The translations under genes were made by a program, and so were the position numbers. A DNA stretch of 64,000 nt from Isoetes taiwanensis. Its lineage: Eukaryota > Streptophyta > Lycopodiopsida > Isoetales > Isoetaceae. The stretch lies in assembly GCA_021234155.1 (NCBI GenBank), contig JAJEKV010000004.1, positions 24,341,662 through 24,405,661 on the forward strand, given 5' to 3'. Under the pieces are notes generated by a model. The model saw only the letters and a list, made by a program, of their open reading frames with translations. It was not told the origin of the DNA and searched no databases. Position 1 is the stretch's first letter. Every line of letters starts with the position of its first letter. Shown here piece by piece: positions 22,110 to 32,306 of the stretch.

Positions 22110-23374
22110 TTATATTGGACTTGATGAGCAGGCTGCATCTTGTCCAGGATCCGGGGTTTCTTTGTCAATTTCATCACCTGCATCCGCATGTGGCTCATGT
22201 TCAGCAGCAAAACTTTTGTTTGGTGAAGGATCCCGTGCAGAATGAATCTCAAGGGAATTAATTTTCCCCCCTAAAACAGATGCATTAGAAATCTCTTCGT
22301 GATGGCTTCCAGTTGCAGTAGCATTTATCTCTGTAACATAATTGAAATGAGGAAGACCAAAGAAAAATACAAAAAAATAAATCATATATGTGGCATCGGT
22401 ACTTACTTGATACGACTGCATTCAGTTCACTATCCAAATTTCATTTTGGATTCTCCACGCTGTCAGCAGCTGGGATTGACTTTGAAGTATCAAATGGGAT
22501 GAATTCTAGGTGCACCCGGGAGTTATCTTGCAGTCTCGTAACTGATCGAGGCTTGGATAACTGTTGGATATCCTTGGTCTCAAATTTCTGCAATTCTGCA
22601 AACACTAAGTCAGTAGATCTGTGACAACATCAGTAAACATTAGTTAAGGCACTTACTTGTGTCTATTGGTTCTTGTGGTACCACTCGAACACCAAAAGCC
22701 AAAAGCCATGTCTCAGACATAATGTGGGCACAATTGGGGCTGCAGCAGGTTCTAGAGTGTCTGTAAAACAAATCCAAAATCAATAGTGTCTGCAGACGAG
22801 GGTTAGAGATGATAATATTTACCTCAAATGGTGTGATAGACATGAAATGTGATACTGGTGACTGCATTCTGCTATCACAACTGGTAACATTTTACCCTCC
22901 CATTTCAGACACCGTCCACAAAATGGACAACCTTCATCACCCTCTTCTTCTGCCTCAGGAAGCATTGGAAGTGCACGATCTAAAAGAGTGTCATGACCAC
23001 TACGCTCAGAAAAAATCCCAAATCTTTGCATTCGAGGTTGCAACTCCAGCAGTAAGGCTTCACATGCCTTTAGCTCAATTTCAGTTTCTGCTAGTTTCTT
23101 ATTTAATTGATTCAGCCCAGGGAACACTGTACCATTTAGCTCTTCATCCTTTAATTCGGTTACAACCCGAACACCCTCCGCTGCTTTCGGATTTGCTGTC
23201 ATGATTGATTGCCATCTGTGCAAATCAGCTCTAATTTCTGATGCTTTATGCTCATCAACTCAATCTTTCTTTTGATATCATTTTTCCTATCATCGTTTGC
23301 TTGCAATCGTTGCTTGCATCTATCAAACCTAGCTGATGTTGCAGCCAGCCATTCCTTCACAAGTCTACCATAGT
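22110..23374 (-). CDS. RING-like zinc-finger protein, exons 5-8 (3' half of a split gene)
   Basis: Four exons with GT-AG borders in consistent phases: 23374-22823, 22760-22657, 22595-22407 and 22330-22110 (stop). Exon 5 starts with a Lys/Arg/Asp-rich coiled-coil stretch (about 60 residues), then a second charged helix (KKLAETEIELKACEALLLEL), then CPFCGRCLKW. The ECSHQYHISC stretch follows. Exon 6 supplies TCCSPNC. Together these make a RING-H2-like cysteine/histidine set (C-x2-C, C-x-H-x2-H-x2-C, then a Cys pair with atypical spacing). A RING would suggest ubiquitin-ligase activity, but the family is not recognised. The C-terminal exon is acidic and disordered. Single-base shifts are needed near 23225 and near 22440, so the gene is either decaying or carries assembly errors. 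The 5' half is at 37638-38316, beyond the gypsy element. Confidence 0.6.
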
Positions 23375-23439
23375 CTGCAAAACAAAACATTACATATATG
23401 TCAGCCTCCTAACATAGTAAGCCACGTACTGATGGAAGA

Positions 23440-23705
23440 CCACAATCACACACCACACAACACAAGGTACTCTCTACACAGCACACCATATACTACACAC
23501 CACACAACATACGCTGCACACACCACACAATGTTCACCACTATTGGCGGCACAAAACTTACACCACACCACACACCACTTGAACATAGTACACACCACAC
23601 AACACACTTCACACACCACACAACGTTCACCACTATTGGCGGCACAAAACTTACACAACACCACACACCACTCGAACATAGTACACACCACACAACATTC
23701 ACCAC
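23440..23705. repeat. CACACCACA-rich minisatellite, left of gypsy element
   Basis: Rich in CACACCACACAAC words. A unit of about 107 bases containing CACCACTATTGGCGGCACA is present about twice (near 23531 and 23627). Related sequence, including the same ACCACTATTGGCGGCACA core, continues on the right side of the gypsy element (37214-37560), so the element landed inside this intronic repeat. Threonine/histidine-rich open frames here are translation artefacts. Confidence 0.85.
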
Positions 23706-25244
23706 GGTCGTATACATACGGGGACTTTCCCCTCCCATGGCGACCATCTCGCCACGAGCAGGGCCCTCCATCTAACCCGGGCCGTCTACGTAGAGACGCT
23801 CAGGTGAAGGACACGGAGGGGTCATTCGGCCCACGCCTTCGATGGGCGCCTACGTCGCGGAAGCATGAATACAAGGTTAGCATACACATAAATCGCATAT
23901 AAATAACCATCACGAGGGGTGGCACGTCCATCCAAGTACCAACGGCAAAGAATATGCATCTAAGCTAAGAAAACACCCAAAACCCAGGTTCTACCCCGGT
24001 TCAGACTCTAGTGAGGAGCGACTGACGGCTGGGTCTCAGGCGATCAGCAGACCGAATCTTGGCATGGCGTTGGCTGGCATAGAACATCGGCTAGGGTTGT
24101 CCACTCCATCCGCCCCTCCTGTGCACACTTTGCAGATGGGTCGATTCACGCTATGGCTTCGCTATAGCCTTCCGGAGACGCAGACTCAAGGTATCACCCC
24201 TTTAGAGCCTACTCCAGGATCATGACACCTGGTCCGATGAGGCAGGTCGGGGAAGTGTCCCCTTCCAGGATCACAGTGGTTCCGTGGGTGAGCTAGAGAA
24301 TACGTGTCGCATTAGCGACCCCCGCATCCATACCCAACTTACTCACCCTGCATGGAGCCCCATACGGGTCACACCACTACACCCAGGGAGTGTCAGACCC
24401 ATACCCGGCCCTCTACGTGACCGGCTATCAGGCCTAGCCCACTGTAGGAGTCTCAGGAGCCTTTTATGCTCGTGCAAGACCCCACCCCCTACTTCACCAC
24501 TGTGTCCCTTGTCTGGTGCTAAGCCAGACCATAGCGTCTATGACCCGGTGGGCTCTTGTGCACAGGCCGAAACTAGTAGGGTGTTAACGGAAGTACTAGG
24601 AGCATTCTATACCCAAGCTCAGAGGCCTCTACCCCCCTTTTAATCCCTGGTTACTGGAACTACTAAACTAACTCATAGAGACATCGACCATCCCATAACA
24701 GAGCATCATTCATAATTGAAAAGTATTCCTAATTACCAAAGAAGGGTTAATCTCAACCAAAACTAGCCAGAAAAGAATACTAGAGTATTATTCTACAATT
24801 TGCAAGTTAAACTACCACTAACCAGCGTTTCGGCTGGACCCGTTGTCAAGGGGTGCTTCCATAGTGCTATACTGGGGTAGCAGCGACAGGTAGAGGGTGT
24901 CTTGGCGATTGGGAGATGTTCAGCAACTGTGCTCTGAGCGCTTAGCTACTCCTTGGTGCTGGCTGGGTCGAAATTGGGGTTAAGATGGGGGTGGCGCTGC
25001 CTTTGGTGGCTCAGTTTAGAAACCCCCATGCTGGCCACTCAGGTTATGCCAAATGGCGCCTTCCCACCATTAGGTGACTTAATAGCAAGTATTTAGATAA
25101 TTATCCTTTATAGTTAATTTAACATAGCTAATTAAATCCCTTGTGACCAACCCCCCTAGGTTATCATACCCCAGGGTGGGTATCTATACTGGTGATGTGT
25201 CAATATATTTACACGTAGACCGTATAAATACTTGGAACGTCACA
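23706..25244 (-). repeat. Gypsy 3' LTR (30 bases short at its outer end)
   Basis: Ends at the inner side with GGAACGTCACA. The outer end begins at GGTCGTATAC, which corresponds to 35661 in the other LTR, so the first 30 bases (TGTGACGCTCCC onward) are missing. The breakpoint is the centre of a short inverted repeat (TATACGACC / GGTCGTATA) visible at 35650-35669 in the complete LTR. Confidence 0.92.
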
Positions 25245-25258
25245 TTCTCCCCTCCTTA
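25245..25258 (-). other. Gypsy polypurine tract
   Basis: Reads TAAGGAGGGGAGAA on the minus strand, directly next to the 3' LTR. The same kind of tract follows the related LTR at 53872. Confidence 0.85.
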
Positions 25259-25862
25259 GAATTAATGTTGTCCTCAGCATTGGTGTTAGTTACAAATATA
25301 GGAAGAAATAGATTATGAAGGAAGGTAATTCCTTGTTTTTTCATACGCAATATATATATATATGTATGCAAAACTTTAAAGTTTGAAAAAGAACAGTTCA
25401 AGCACCGAGGTGCATTTCACATGATTATCATAATCAAAAAGTTCAAGGACCGAAGTCCAATACCAACATCAATGGAACAATAAACAAAACATGTAGGCAA
25501 AATATAACTGAAGAGTTCGGGTCATCAGTAACCCTCTAGCATGGGCAGGGCACGCACTGCTTACTGGCCTACACATGTGAGTATATCAGTACATATGATG
25601 AAATTGTGGTTGAAGGGACCACCCCCTTATAATAATTAAAAGAAAAAAATACTATCCAGCAGGGAACCTATCATGTCTATGGTTTGCAGTTCCTTGCAGC
25701 ATAGGGATTGGTCAAGTTCCCATTGTAGCCGAAAGGAAGGCGGCCTATCAACTATATGCTCTGCAACAAGTCGTGGTCAGGTCACTATTGACGGTACACC
25801 ACGTCCTAGAGAAGACAAAGTGATCTCATCATCGGTAACCTGTTATTATTTTTACGATGCAT
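25259..25862 (-). other. Gypsy 3' untranslated internal region
   Basis: Non-coding sequence between the integrase stop and the polypurine tract. It contains a (TA)n run near 25350 and no ORF on the sense strand. Confidence 0.7.
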
Positions 25863-27551
25863 CTACCCCTCTAAGGCGCTACTCCTGGCAGTCAAGCTTC
25901 TAAGTTTACCGCCAGTTGCGGGGTTGATAGCATCGTTGATGGTGCGGCCTTCAGATTCGCGCATGAAGTCCGGATAATGCTTGTCAAGGTCTATCTTCAT
26001 CACCCACGTAGCATCTTCAACTGGTAAGTGTTTCCACTTAACCAAGTATTGCAACATTTGAGTCCTTCTGGTTTGTTTGTAAGCTCGATCAAGAAGAGCT
26101 TCAGGTACTATTTCGAGTTGCTCTTCTGTCATTTCTAGGAGGGTTGGGGAATCCAAAACCTCCTCTGGATCAGGGGTGTGTTGTTTCAGAAGACTCACGT
26201 GAAAGACCTTGTGGATCTTCAAGCGGGGCGGCAATTCTAAGCGATATGCCTGCTCTCCAACGCGCTCAATAATCTTGAATGGTCCAGCCCATCTGGGGGC
26301 CAACTTTTTACAGTCGCCAATTTTAAGCTTGGCTTGCTTCACTTTAATCTTAAGCCAAACTGATTCGCCCACCTGGAAAATGCGTGGGGTTCTGTGCTTG
26401 TCGGCTACACTCTTCTGACGACTGCGTGCAGCCAACAAGTAGCCACGAACTTCTTCGACCAGAGCTTGCATCTCCAGGAGGAGTTTTTGAGAAACCTCCA
26501 CCTTAGAAATGGGGTTATGCCAAGTGTCTGGAGTAAGACATTGGTAGCCATAGTTTATCATAAAGGGAGACATCCTGGAAGACTTCTGTTTCATGCTGTT
26601 ATAGGCAAACTCGACCAGATAAATATAGTCAGCCCATTGTGATTGCTTACTCCACACATAACTTCTTAGCATATCCTCTATAATGCGATTGGTACGTTCT
26701 GTCTGGCCATCCGTTTGAGGATGATATGCCGTACTCATAGCAAGCTTGGTCTGAATGGTGGCAAAGAAATCTTTCCAGAATGCACTTACAAATTTGGGAT
26801 CCCTATCCGACACAATTACTCGTGGCATTTCGTGTAATCTGAAGATCTCCTTGGCAAATAGCATAGCAGTATCAAAGGCTGTATCCGTGGTACGACATGG
26901 CAAGAAATGAGCCATTTTCGACAATTTGTCGACCACAACCATTAAGGCATCATACCCCCGGAGAGTTCTTGGAAGGCCCACATTGAAATCCATGGTTATC
27001 ACTTCCCATTTGGCGTTGGGGACATCCAGAGGTTGTAACTCGCCTGGAATCCTTAACTGCTCAGCTTTGGTTTGCTGGCAGACCTGACACTGCCTAATAT
27101 ACCTGGCAATGTCCTTTTTCATAGAAGGCCAGAAATAGCTGGAGCGAATCTTGAAGTAGGTTTTCATAAAACCTGCGTGTCCAGCTATAGGGCTATTGTG
27201 TGTGTCATGAAGAATGAGCTTCCGTACTCCTGAAGTCTTCGGTACACACAACTTATCCTTGTGATATAATAAGTTGCCCTCTTTCTTATATGCACGAAAA
27301 GCCTCACGCTCTGTATCCGTGCGAGCTTCCTTAGCCAAACTATTCCAAATGTCACAAAACTCCGGATCTGTGGGCAATCCATCTTCTCTGACGGAGGTTG
27401 AGATTCGGCTGGGTGGATAAATAACGGAGACTTTGATGATCCATATCCAACTGGAATCTTCTACCAAGAAGGTAGTGTCCCCATATCCGTAGAGCACGGA
27501 CAACGGCCAACAATTCCTGATCATGGGTAGGATATCGCTGCTCTGTTTCAT
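25863..27551 (-). CDS. Gypsy integrase with C-terminal chromodomain
   Basis: The real coding part begins near 27400; upstream of that the frame overlaps the RNase H ORF out of register. It has an H2C2 zinc-binding region ([11 protein letters not shown] ... CQVCQQ), then the DDE core: Asp in ITMDFN, Asp in VSDRDPKF, Glu in [15 protein letters not shown]-like region follows ([31 protein letters not shown]). The C-terminal segment [18 protein letters not shown] is a chromodomain. In chromoviruses this domain directs integration by binding chromatin marks. Catalytic residues are all present and the frame is open to the stop at 25863. Confidence 0.93.
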   Translation of the reverse strand: MKQSSDILPMIRNCWPLSVLYGYGDTTFLVEDSSWIWIIKVSVIYPPSRISTSVREDGLPTDPEFCDIWNSLAKEARTDTEREAFRAYKKEGNLLYHKDKLCVPKTSGVRKLILHDTHNSPIAGHAGFMKTYFKIRSSYFWPSMKKDIARYIRQCQVCQQTKAEQLRIPGELQPLDVPNAKWEVITMDFNVGLPRTLRGYDALMVVVDKLSKMAHFLPCRTTDTAFDTAMLFAKEIFRLHEMPRVIVSDRDPKFVSAFWKDFFATIQTKLAMSTAYHPQTDGQTERTNRIIEDMLRSYVWSKQSQWADYIYLVEFAYNSMKQKSSRMSPFMINYGYQCLTPDTWHNPISKVEVSQKLLLEMQALVEEVRGYLLAARSRQKSVADKHRTPRIFQVGESVWLKIKVKQAKLKIGDCKKLAPRWAGPFKIIERVGEQAYRLELPPRLKIHKVFHVSLLKQHTPDPEEVLDSPTLLEMTEEQLEIVPEALLDRAYKQTRRTQMLQYLVKWKHLPVEDATWVMKIDLDKHYPDFMRESEGRTINDAINPATGGKLRSLTARSSALEG

Positions 27552-28044
27552 TCATTTTCTTTGAGTCATAGGCAATAACCCTCCCCTCCTGCATTAGGAC
27601 TCCCCCGGTGGCAATCTTGCTGGCATCCGTCGCCACCAGTTTATCCTGGTCAGGATCGGGCCATGTGAGAACTGGTGCTGATGTTAAGGCATCCTTAAGC
27701 TGCTGGAAACTTTCCTGAACTTTTGTCTTCCAGTGCTCCATCCAATCTTTCACCTTCTCTTGCTTTGTGAGATTTGTAAGAGGGGCTGCAATCTTCGCAA
27801 AATCCTTTACAAATTTTCGATAATATCCTGCTAATCCCAAGAAACTCCGGACTTCGGAAACATTCCCTGGAATAGGCCATTCTCTTACGGCCTCTATCTT
27901 TGCGGGGTCTGTAGCAATTCCCTCTGCCGAAATGATATGGCCCAAATAATCGACCTTCGGAGTGGCAAACTTGCACTTAGAGAACTTAGCATAGAGCTGA
28001 TGACGCCTTAGCTTTTTTTTTTTTTTGAAGAACTGTGTCAGCAA
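27352..28044 (-). CDS. Gypsy reverse transcriptase C-terminus and RNase H (230 aa)
   Basis: After read-through of an oligo-A run left by the insertion at 28017, the frame continues the RT thumb ([18 protein letters not shown]), the connection ([15 protein letters not shown]) and RNase H ([42 protein letters not shown]) with its Asp-Glu-Asp residues. It ends at 27352 by a frame shift relative to the integrase. It is one polyprotein with 28143-28748, split by the insertion. Confidence 0.9.
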   Translation of the reverse strand: MLTQFFKKKKKLRRHQLYAKFSKCKFATPKVDYLGHIISAEGIATDPAKIEAVREWPIPGNVSEVRSFLGLAGYYRKFVKDFAKIAAPLTNLTKQEKVKDWMEHWKTKVQESFQQLKDALTSAPVLTWPDPDQDKLVATDASKIATGGVLMQEGRVIAYDSKKMNETEQRYPTHDQELLAVVRALRIWGHYLLGRRFQLDMDHQSLRYLSTQPNLNLRQRRWIAHRSGVL

Positions 28045-28169
28045 TATATTAAAAGAATGGTAATGTTACAAAGCAAGTGAGGAGGAAGGAGAACTGCCCC
28101 AAAGAGACAGTGATACCTCGACACTCCACAACAACTGCAACTCTACTGCTGTACAAACTGACCATCACC
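28017..28169 (-). mobile_element. 5'-truncated L1-like retroposon inserted in the gypsy RT
   Basis: A 153-base insert with an oligo-T run at its left edge (a poly-A tail on the minus strand), bounded by a 17-base direct repeat ATGACGCCTTAGCTTTT (28000-28016 and 28170-28186). Just before the tail, the minus strand has TTTGTAACATTACCATTC and TTAATATATTG, like the 3' ends of plant L1 elements and like the LINE end at 49550. It splits the RT frame after KLRRH. A SINE with an L1-type tail is the alternative. Confidence 0.85.
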
Positions 28170-28748
28170 ATGACGCCTTAGCTTTTGTAGGGCCAATCTA
28201 AGATGTTTCTCATGCTCCTCGAGGGTCTTACTATAGATGAGAATGTCGTCGAAGAAAATAATAACAAAATCATCCAAGTATTGTCGGAAGACATCATTCA
28301 TTAGTCGCATGAACGTTGCTGGGGCATTAGTTAATCCAAAAGGCATAACCGTAAATTCATAATGCCCATACCTAGTGCGAAAAGCGGATTTATGGATGTC
28401 CTCCTCTTTGATCCTTATCTGATGGTATCCGGAGCGTAGATCAATCTTTGAGAAATACTTAGCCCCTTGCAACTGATCCATTAGGTCATCGGCTCGAGGC
28501 AAAGCATAGCGATTCTTGATGGTATGCTTGTTGAGTTGCCGATAATCAATACACATCCTCAGCGAGCCGTCCTTTTTCTTAACGAAGAGAATAGGAGCGC
28601 CAAAAGGTAAAACGCTAGGTCGGATGAAACCTAGGTTTAGTAGCTCCTGAAGTTGCTTCTTAACTTCTGCCAATTCTGGAGGACTCATGCGGTACGGGGC
28701 CTTGCTGGTAGGCTTGGTACCTGGCTCTAAAGCTATTTCACATTCCAC
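28143..28748 (-). CDS. Gypsy reverse transcriptase, N-terminal and palm part (201 aa)
   Basis: Contains [61 protein letters not shown] and the catalytic FFDD in FDDILIYSK, in the order expected for Ty3/gypsy RT. It is in the same frame as gag-protease and separated from it only by a TAG at 28770-28772. The last residues (after KLRRH) come from the inserted retroposon. Confidence 0.93.
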   Translation of the reverse strand: MECEIALEPGTKPTSKAPYRMSPPELAEVKKQLQELLNLGFIRPSVLPFGAPILFVKKKDGSLRMCIDYRQLNKHTIKNRYALPRADDLMDQLQGAKYFSKIDLRSGYHQIRIKEEDIHKSAFRTRYGHYEFTVMPFGLTNAPATFMRLMNDVFRQYLDDFVIIFFDDILIYSKTLEEHEKHLRLALQKLRRHGDGQFVQQ

Positions 28749-28769
28749 CCCTCTAAAAGGAGGAAGCTT

Positions 28770-30695
28770 CTAAATCTCATCTGGGAAAAGGTCACCAAAT
28801 TCCCGGAGAAGATGAGCAATCCCCTCTGGCAAGGTATCAATTACTTGCTTCTGTTTAGCATCTGACTCTATGGAAGCAAGCATAATGACGCAAAGGAGCT
28901 TTTCCTTGCGTATAGCTTTAGCTAACTGTCTGATGGACATAGACTGCATGATAGGGTTGAATGGTTCACCTTTGATAGTCACGCGGGCTCCATTAGCGGC
29001 GTTGAAGGTAACTTCTCTCTTCTCGCAGTCTATGTTGGCTTTTGCAGATGCCAAGAATTCCATACCAACAATGAGGTCATATTTGCCAATATCCATCAAT
29101 TCGGCACCCAAAGCAACTGGTGCACCTGGCAACTGCATCTTAAGATTGATGCGGCGGCCATGAGTATGCCTGACCTTACCACTGGCTAGAGTAACAGGCC
29201 TCGGTCGGGATCTTAATGTTTCAAGCTGTAAGACCTGGGCCATCCTAGGGGAAGCAAAATTATGTGTACTTCCCGTATCCATAAGAATTACAAAAGGCTT
29301 ACTGTCTACTTGACCTATGGTGGAAATGACAGCAGGCTGACTTTCGGCATTGCCGGTTTCTATAGCTGCAAGGATATGAGATGCACCGTGAATATATTCG
29401 GGAGCCTCGTCTTCGACAGGTAAGGTCGACTCCAGATCGTCCCAATCGAGGTCGGCCATGGCCAGCTGGGCAGTCTGCGTAACATAAGGACAATTGTGCA
29501 TAAAGTGCCCGGGCCGCATACACCTGTAGCATGCCTTATCCCGGCGGAGCTGTTCTCGGGCCTCTTTAGGAATTGACTGTAAGAGGTTCCGTACTTCCTT
29601 ACCGACATTGCTCTGTCTATCCGCCGTGGTGAAGGTAACTTTCTTTTCCTGGCGGCCATAGGAATTCTGCTGAGAGGGGTCCGGGCTTGGCGACCGGGGT
29701 TTGTACGGTGTGGATGGCCGGAGCTGCGAGTAGGGAGCAGGACGCGGATACTGGTTCCTTGGTGTGTCCTCCTCGAGGCTCAATGCCTTAGCCTCAGCCT
29801 CCGCAACTGATTTCGGGTCTATAGCCTTAACCATCCGTTTGATTGATGGGGCCAACCCTTCAATATAGCCCTCTACGGCGCTCTTTTCATTCATACCTGG
29901 TACATACAGCCTCAGGCGCATAAATTCATCAGTGTAAGCCTGAACCGACATACCCTTCTGCTCCAACCTATAAAAGGTCTGAATTTGCTGGCACTTGTGC
30001 GCACGAGGCACGTAATGCGACTTGAATGCTTTGGCAAACTTTTTGAAGTTGCATCTGCTCCTGTCTAAATGCTTGGCCCTGGCATAGCCCTTCCACCAAA
30101 TACGGGCAGCCCCTGTAAGGTTGGTGGTCGCAACCTTTCCTGTATCTTTCTCCGTCATGCCATAGGATTTCCTAAACTCCTTCATTTCGTCCAACCAGGA
30201 CTCTGCATTCAGTCCACCTCTGGATTTCCCATCAAACTGGGCCAATTTCCTATTCTTCCATATATTAGTTATAGCTGTATCAACCGTCTTACGGTATTCC
30301 TTATCCCGGCGCTTTGCATGGTCACCAGCTGATACCGATGAACCAGAAGACCCCGAAGTGGTTGAGCGTGAGGAAGTGGCACTATCCTTAGAGGAACTTC
30401 GGTGACGCTTGGCATGAGGCCTCCTCGGTGCAGGTACAGGACTGGCTCCAGGGGGAGATGGCTGTTGTGTAGGTGAACTCGGTGGTAGCGGAGGTAACTC
30501 CAGTCCATCTTCCTGGGTTTGCTGCGGTGGGTTGGCATGCAAGACATAGGCTTGTAACTCGCCTAGCTGCCTTTTCATTAACATCAGTTCCTGTTCGGGT
30601 GTGAGGCTACTGGCATTTGAAGGCGTCTGCCAGGCGGCGTTACGTGCACCGTCTAAATCGAGCATGAAAAAGGTATAAGCATACTTATAACACAT
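28770..30695 (-). CDS. Gypsy Gag-protease (641 aa)
   Basis: An N-terminal Pro/Ser/Gln-rich region (about 1-130) is followed by the retrotransposon Gag core (about 160-300, with LTGAARIWWKG and FKKFAKAFKSHYVP), a CCHC zinc knuckle (CYRCMRPGHFMHNC, about 388-401) and a pepsin-type protease with ILMDTGSTHNF at about 467-477. It ends at an in-frame TAG that follows FPDEI; the normal pol sequence continues directly after it in the same frame. That could be a nonsense mutation or a read-through point. It is preceded by about 210 non-coding bases after the upstream 110-aa ORF. Confidence 0.93.
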   Translation of the reverse strand: MCYKYAYTFFMLDLDGARNAAWQTPSNASSLTPEQELMLMKRQLGELQAYVLHANPPQQTQEDGLELPPLPPSSPTQQPSPPGASPVPAPRRPHAKRHRSSSKDSATSSRSTTSGSSGSSVSAGDHAKRRDKEYRKTVDTAITNIWKNRKLAQFDGKSRGGLNAESWLDEMKEFRKSYGMTEKDTGKVATTNLTGAARIWWKGYARAKHLDRSRCNFKKFAKAFKSHYVPRAHKCQQIQTFYRLEQKGMSVQAYTDEFMRLRLYVPGMNEKSAVEGYIEGLAPSIKRMVKAIDPKSVAEAEAKALSLEEDTPRNQYPRPAPYSQLRPSTPYKPRSPSPDPSQQNSYGRQEKKVTFTTADRQSNVGKEVRNLLQSIPKEAREQLRRDKACYRCMRPGHFMHNCPYVTQTAQLAMADLDWDDLESTLPVEDEAPEYIHGASHILAAIETGNAESQPAVISTIGQVDSKPFVILMDTGSTHNFASPRMAQVLQLETLRSRPRPVTLASGKVRHTHGRRINLKMQLPGAPVALGAELMDIGKYDLIVGMEFLASAKANIDCEKREVTFNAANGARVTIKGEPFNPIMQSMSIRQLAKAIRKEKLLCVIMLASIESDAKQKQVIDTLPEGIAHLLREFGDLFPDEI

Positions 30696-30908
30696 AAATT
30701 CTTACAAATTTTATCATGTTGGACAAAGGGTAGAGAGAGAACATAAGGAAAATTTATTATTATAAGAGGAAAACTTTTCTATTACAGTTTCACACCTTAG
30801 TACTGTCAAAAGTTGATAGTATTACACAAGGACAACATGATACAACTGAAGCTTAAAGTTGAGCTCACATACAGTATATAACACAAAAAGAAACGGGAAA
30901 GACCCGGC

Positions 30909-31241
30909 CTAGGGGTTCGCAAAGGGGTACAGGATTGAATAGCGAACACTCTCACGCACAGCCCTAACGAGCTTGTAGCGTGCCCAGGCCTGGACAATGA
31001 CTGGTTGGTATTCCCACGTTGGGCTAATAATGAGGAGATTGAAAAGCCTCCTCAAAGCATAAAAGAGTTGCCACAGGTGGTCGTTAGCGTCCTCGAAGGC
31101 TTCGTGCCTGGTCATGCTCCAGTAGTCCCATGTGCGGCACAGAGTTTTCTTTAGGTCCTCAAAAGCTCTGTCCCTGAGGATATTAACTATCTCCATCCCT
31201 TTGGCTGGATCATAGGGTTCTCCTGGTGGCGGGGGTTCCAT
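30909..31241 (-). CDS. Extra gypsy ORF E, unknown (110 aa or longer)
   Basis: Open from an ATG at 31241; the same frame stays open upstream to about 31385 through an acidic, Tyr/Glu-rich stretch (LLEYEERITDLIRR). Within the listed part, a Pro-rich start (MEPPPPGEPYDP) is followed by a helical region rich in Arg, Trp and Leu. No known domain is recognised. It sits between ORF C/D and gag inside the element. The sequence CTTGCAG at about 31369-31375 would serve as a splice acceptor, so it may be a downstream exon of the extra-ORF region. Confidence 0.55.
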   Translation of the reverse strand: MEPPPPGEPYDPAKGMEIVNILRDRAFEDLKKTLCRTWDYWSMTRHEAFEDANDHLWQLFYALRRLFNLLIISPTWEYQPVIVQAWARYKLVRAVRESVRYSILYPFANP

Positions 31242-31385
31242 CTCGTATCCTTCATCCCATTCTGGATATTCTCCATATCTTTGGCCATAGTCCTGTTCGG
31301 GCGGCCCTGGTTCCTCCCTCCTGATCAGATCTGTAATCCTCTCTTCATATTCCAGAAGAGTTTCTTCTGCAAGACAATGGCACCC

Positions 31386-32069
31386 TGGACTACCACAGTC
31401 GTCGGATCTGTCAATCCTACGGCCCAGACTGTATGTTGGAGCCTCTGGACACCTCTCGTTTCGATTATGCTCAATTATGATTGGGGACGCCTATGATTTT
31501 AAGATGTCGAATACGAGTTTGCCTAAGGTTTTGATGGTATATCGTGCCTCTATACGGTTTCATTTAAGCTTTTAGAATATGAAATACGGGGATTCGAACC
31601 TCTACTAAAATAACTCAATGTCCTAATAAGACTACTTTAACCAATCTAACTAGTGAGCTAATGTGACTATTTTTAATCTTAAATCTATGTTTTTTTTTTT
31701 ATAATAACCCATTGAATTGTTTTAGGGATATGTAATGTGACTATTTTTTATCTTAAATCTATGTTTTTTTTTTATAATAACCCATTGAATTGTTTTAGGG
31801 ATATGGTCTATGGTTTCAAGAATTATATCTATATCAAATCCCCCTGGAACCCCCTGTTATTTTGCTACATATTAGAGCGTTGCATAATTTTATTTTACTC
31901 TAACTCCAATGATTAGAAGAACTTATGGAAAAGAACAATTGTATTCCTCGATACCATAATCACAGTCGATCAGAAAAAAAGGTGTATCATATTATAGAAT
32001 GGCTAAAGAATTTGCCAAAACAAAATTTTACAATCATACGCAATACAAAAAAATGCGTAGTACAATTAT
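31386..32069 (-). other. Gypsy internal non-coding region with a 66-base tandem duplication
   Basis: No ORF. At about 31672-31805 a unit of GTGACTATTTTT...CTTAAATCTATG, a T-run, then AACCCATTGAATTGTTTTAGGG occurs twice in tandem. AT-rich, unlike the GC-richer coding parts around it. It could be an intron or a foreign insert. Confidence 0.65.
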
Positions 32070-32258
32070 TTAAGAACTAGGTCCTCCCTCTTCATTTGTA
32101 GGCCTAGGAGGTGGTGGTGGCGGTCGGTGTCGCAGCAGAGTCACCCCGGGGTCTACTGTGGCAGCCGCAATAGATGCAACCTCTGGTGGATAAGCAACAG
32201 CCAATGGGGCTGCCGTAAGGAGCTTCATGCTCATCCAGGGTGCAATATCTTGGCCCAA
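32070..32258 (-). CDS. Extra gypsy ORF D, short and doubtful (62 aa)
   Basis: Small open frame ending with a poly-Pro stretch (PPPPPPRP). It lies directly after ORF C in the sense direction, with 48 bases between. It may be the C-terminal continuation of ORF C in another frame. No domain. Confidence 0.3.
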   Translation of the reverse strand: MGQDIAPWMSMKLLTAAPLAVAYPPEVASIAAATVDPGVTLLRHRPPPPPPRPTNEEGGPSS

Positions 32259-32306
32259 GGCCGTCAGGGCAAGATCCCGTCGTACGAGTACATAAGTAAA
32301 CGTACG

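Noticed and set aside
23336-23902. Thr/His-rich 188-residue open frame (+)
   Set aside because: It runs across the CACCACA minisatellite and into the gypsy LTR, so it is not a gene.
24284-24643. Open frame of 119 residues, nearly the same at 36239-36613
   Set aside because: Both lie inside the gypsy LTRs and on the strand opposite to the element. They match because the LTRs match.
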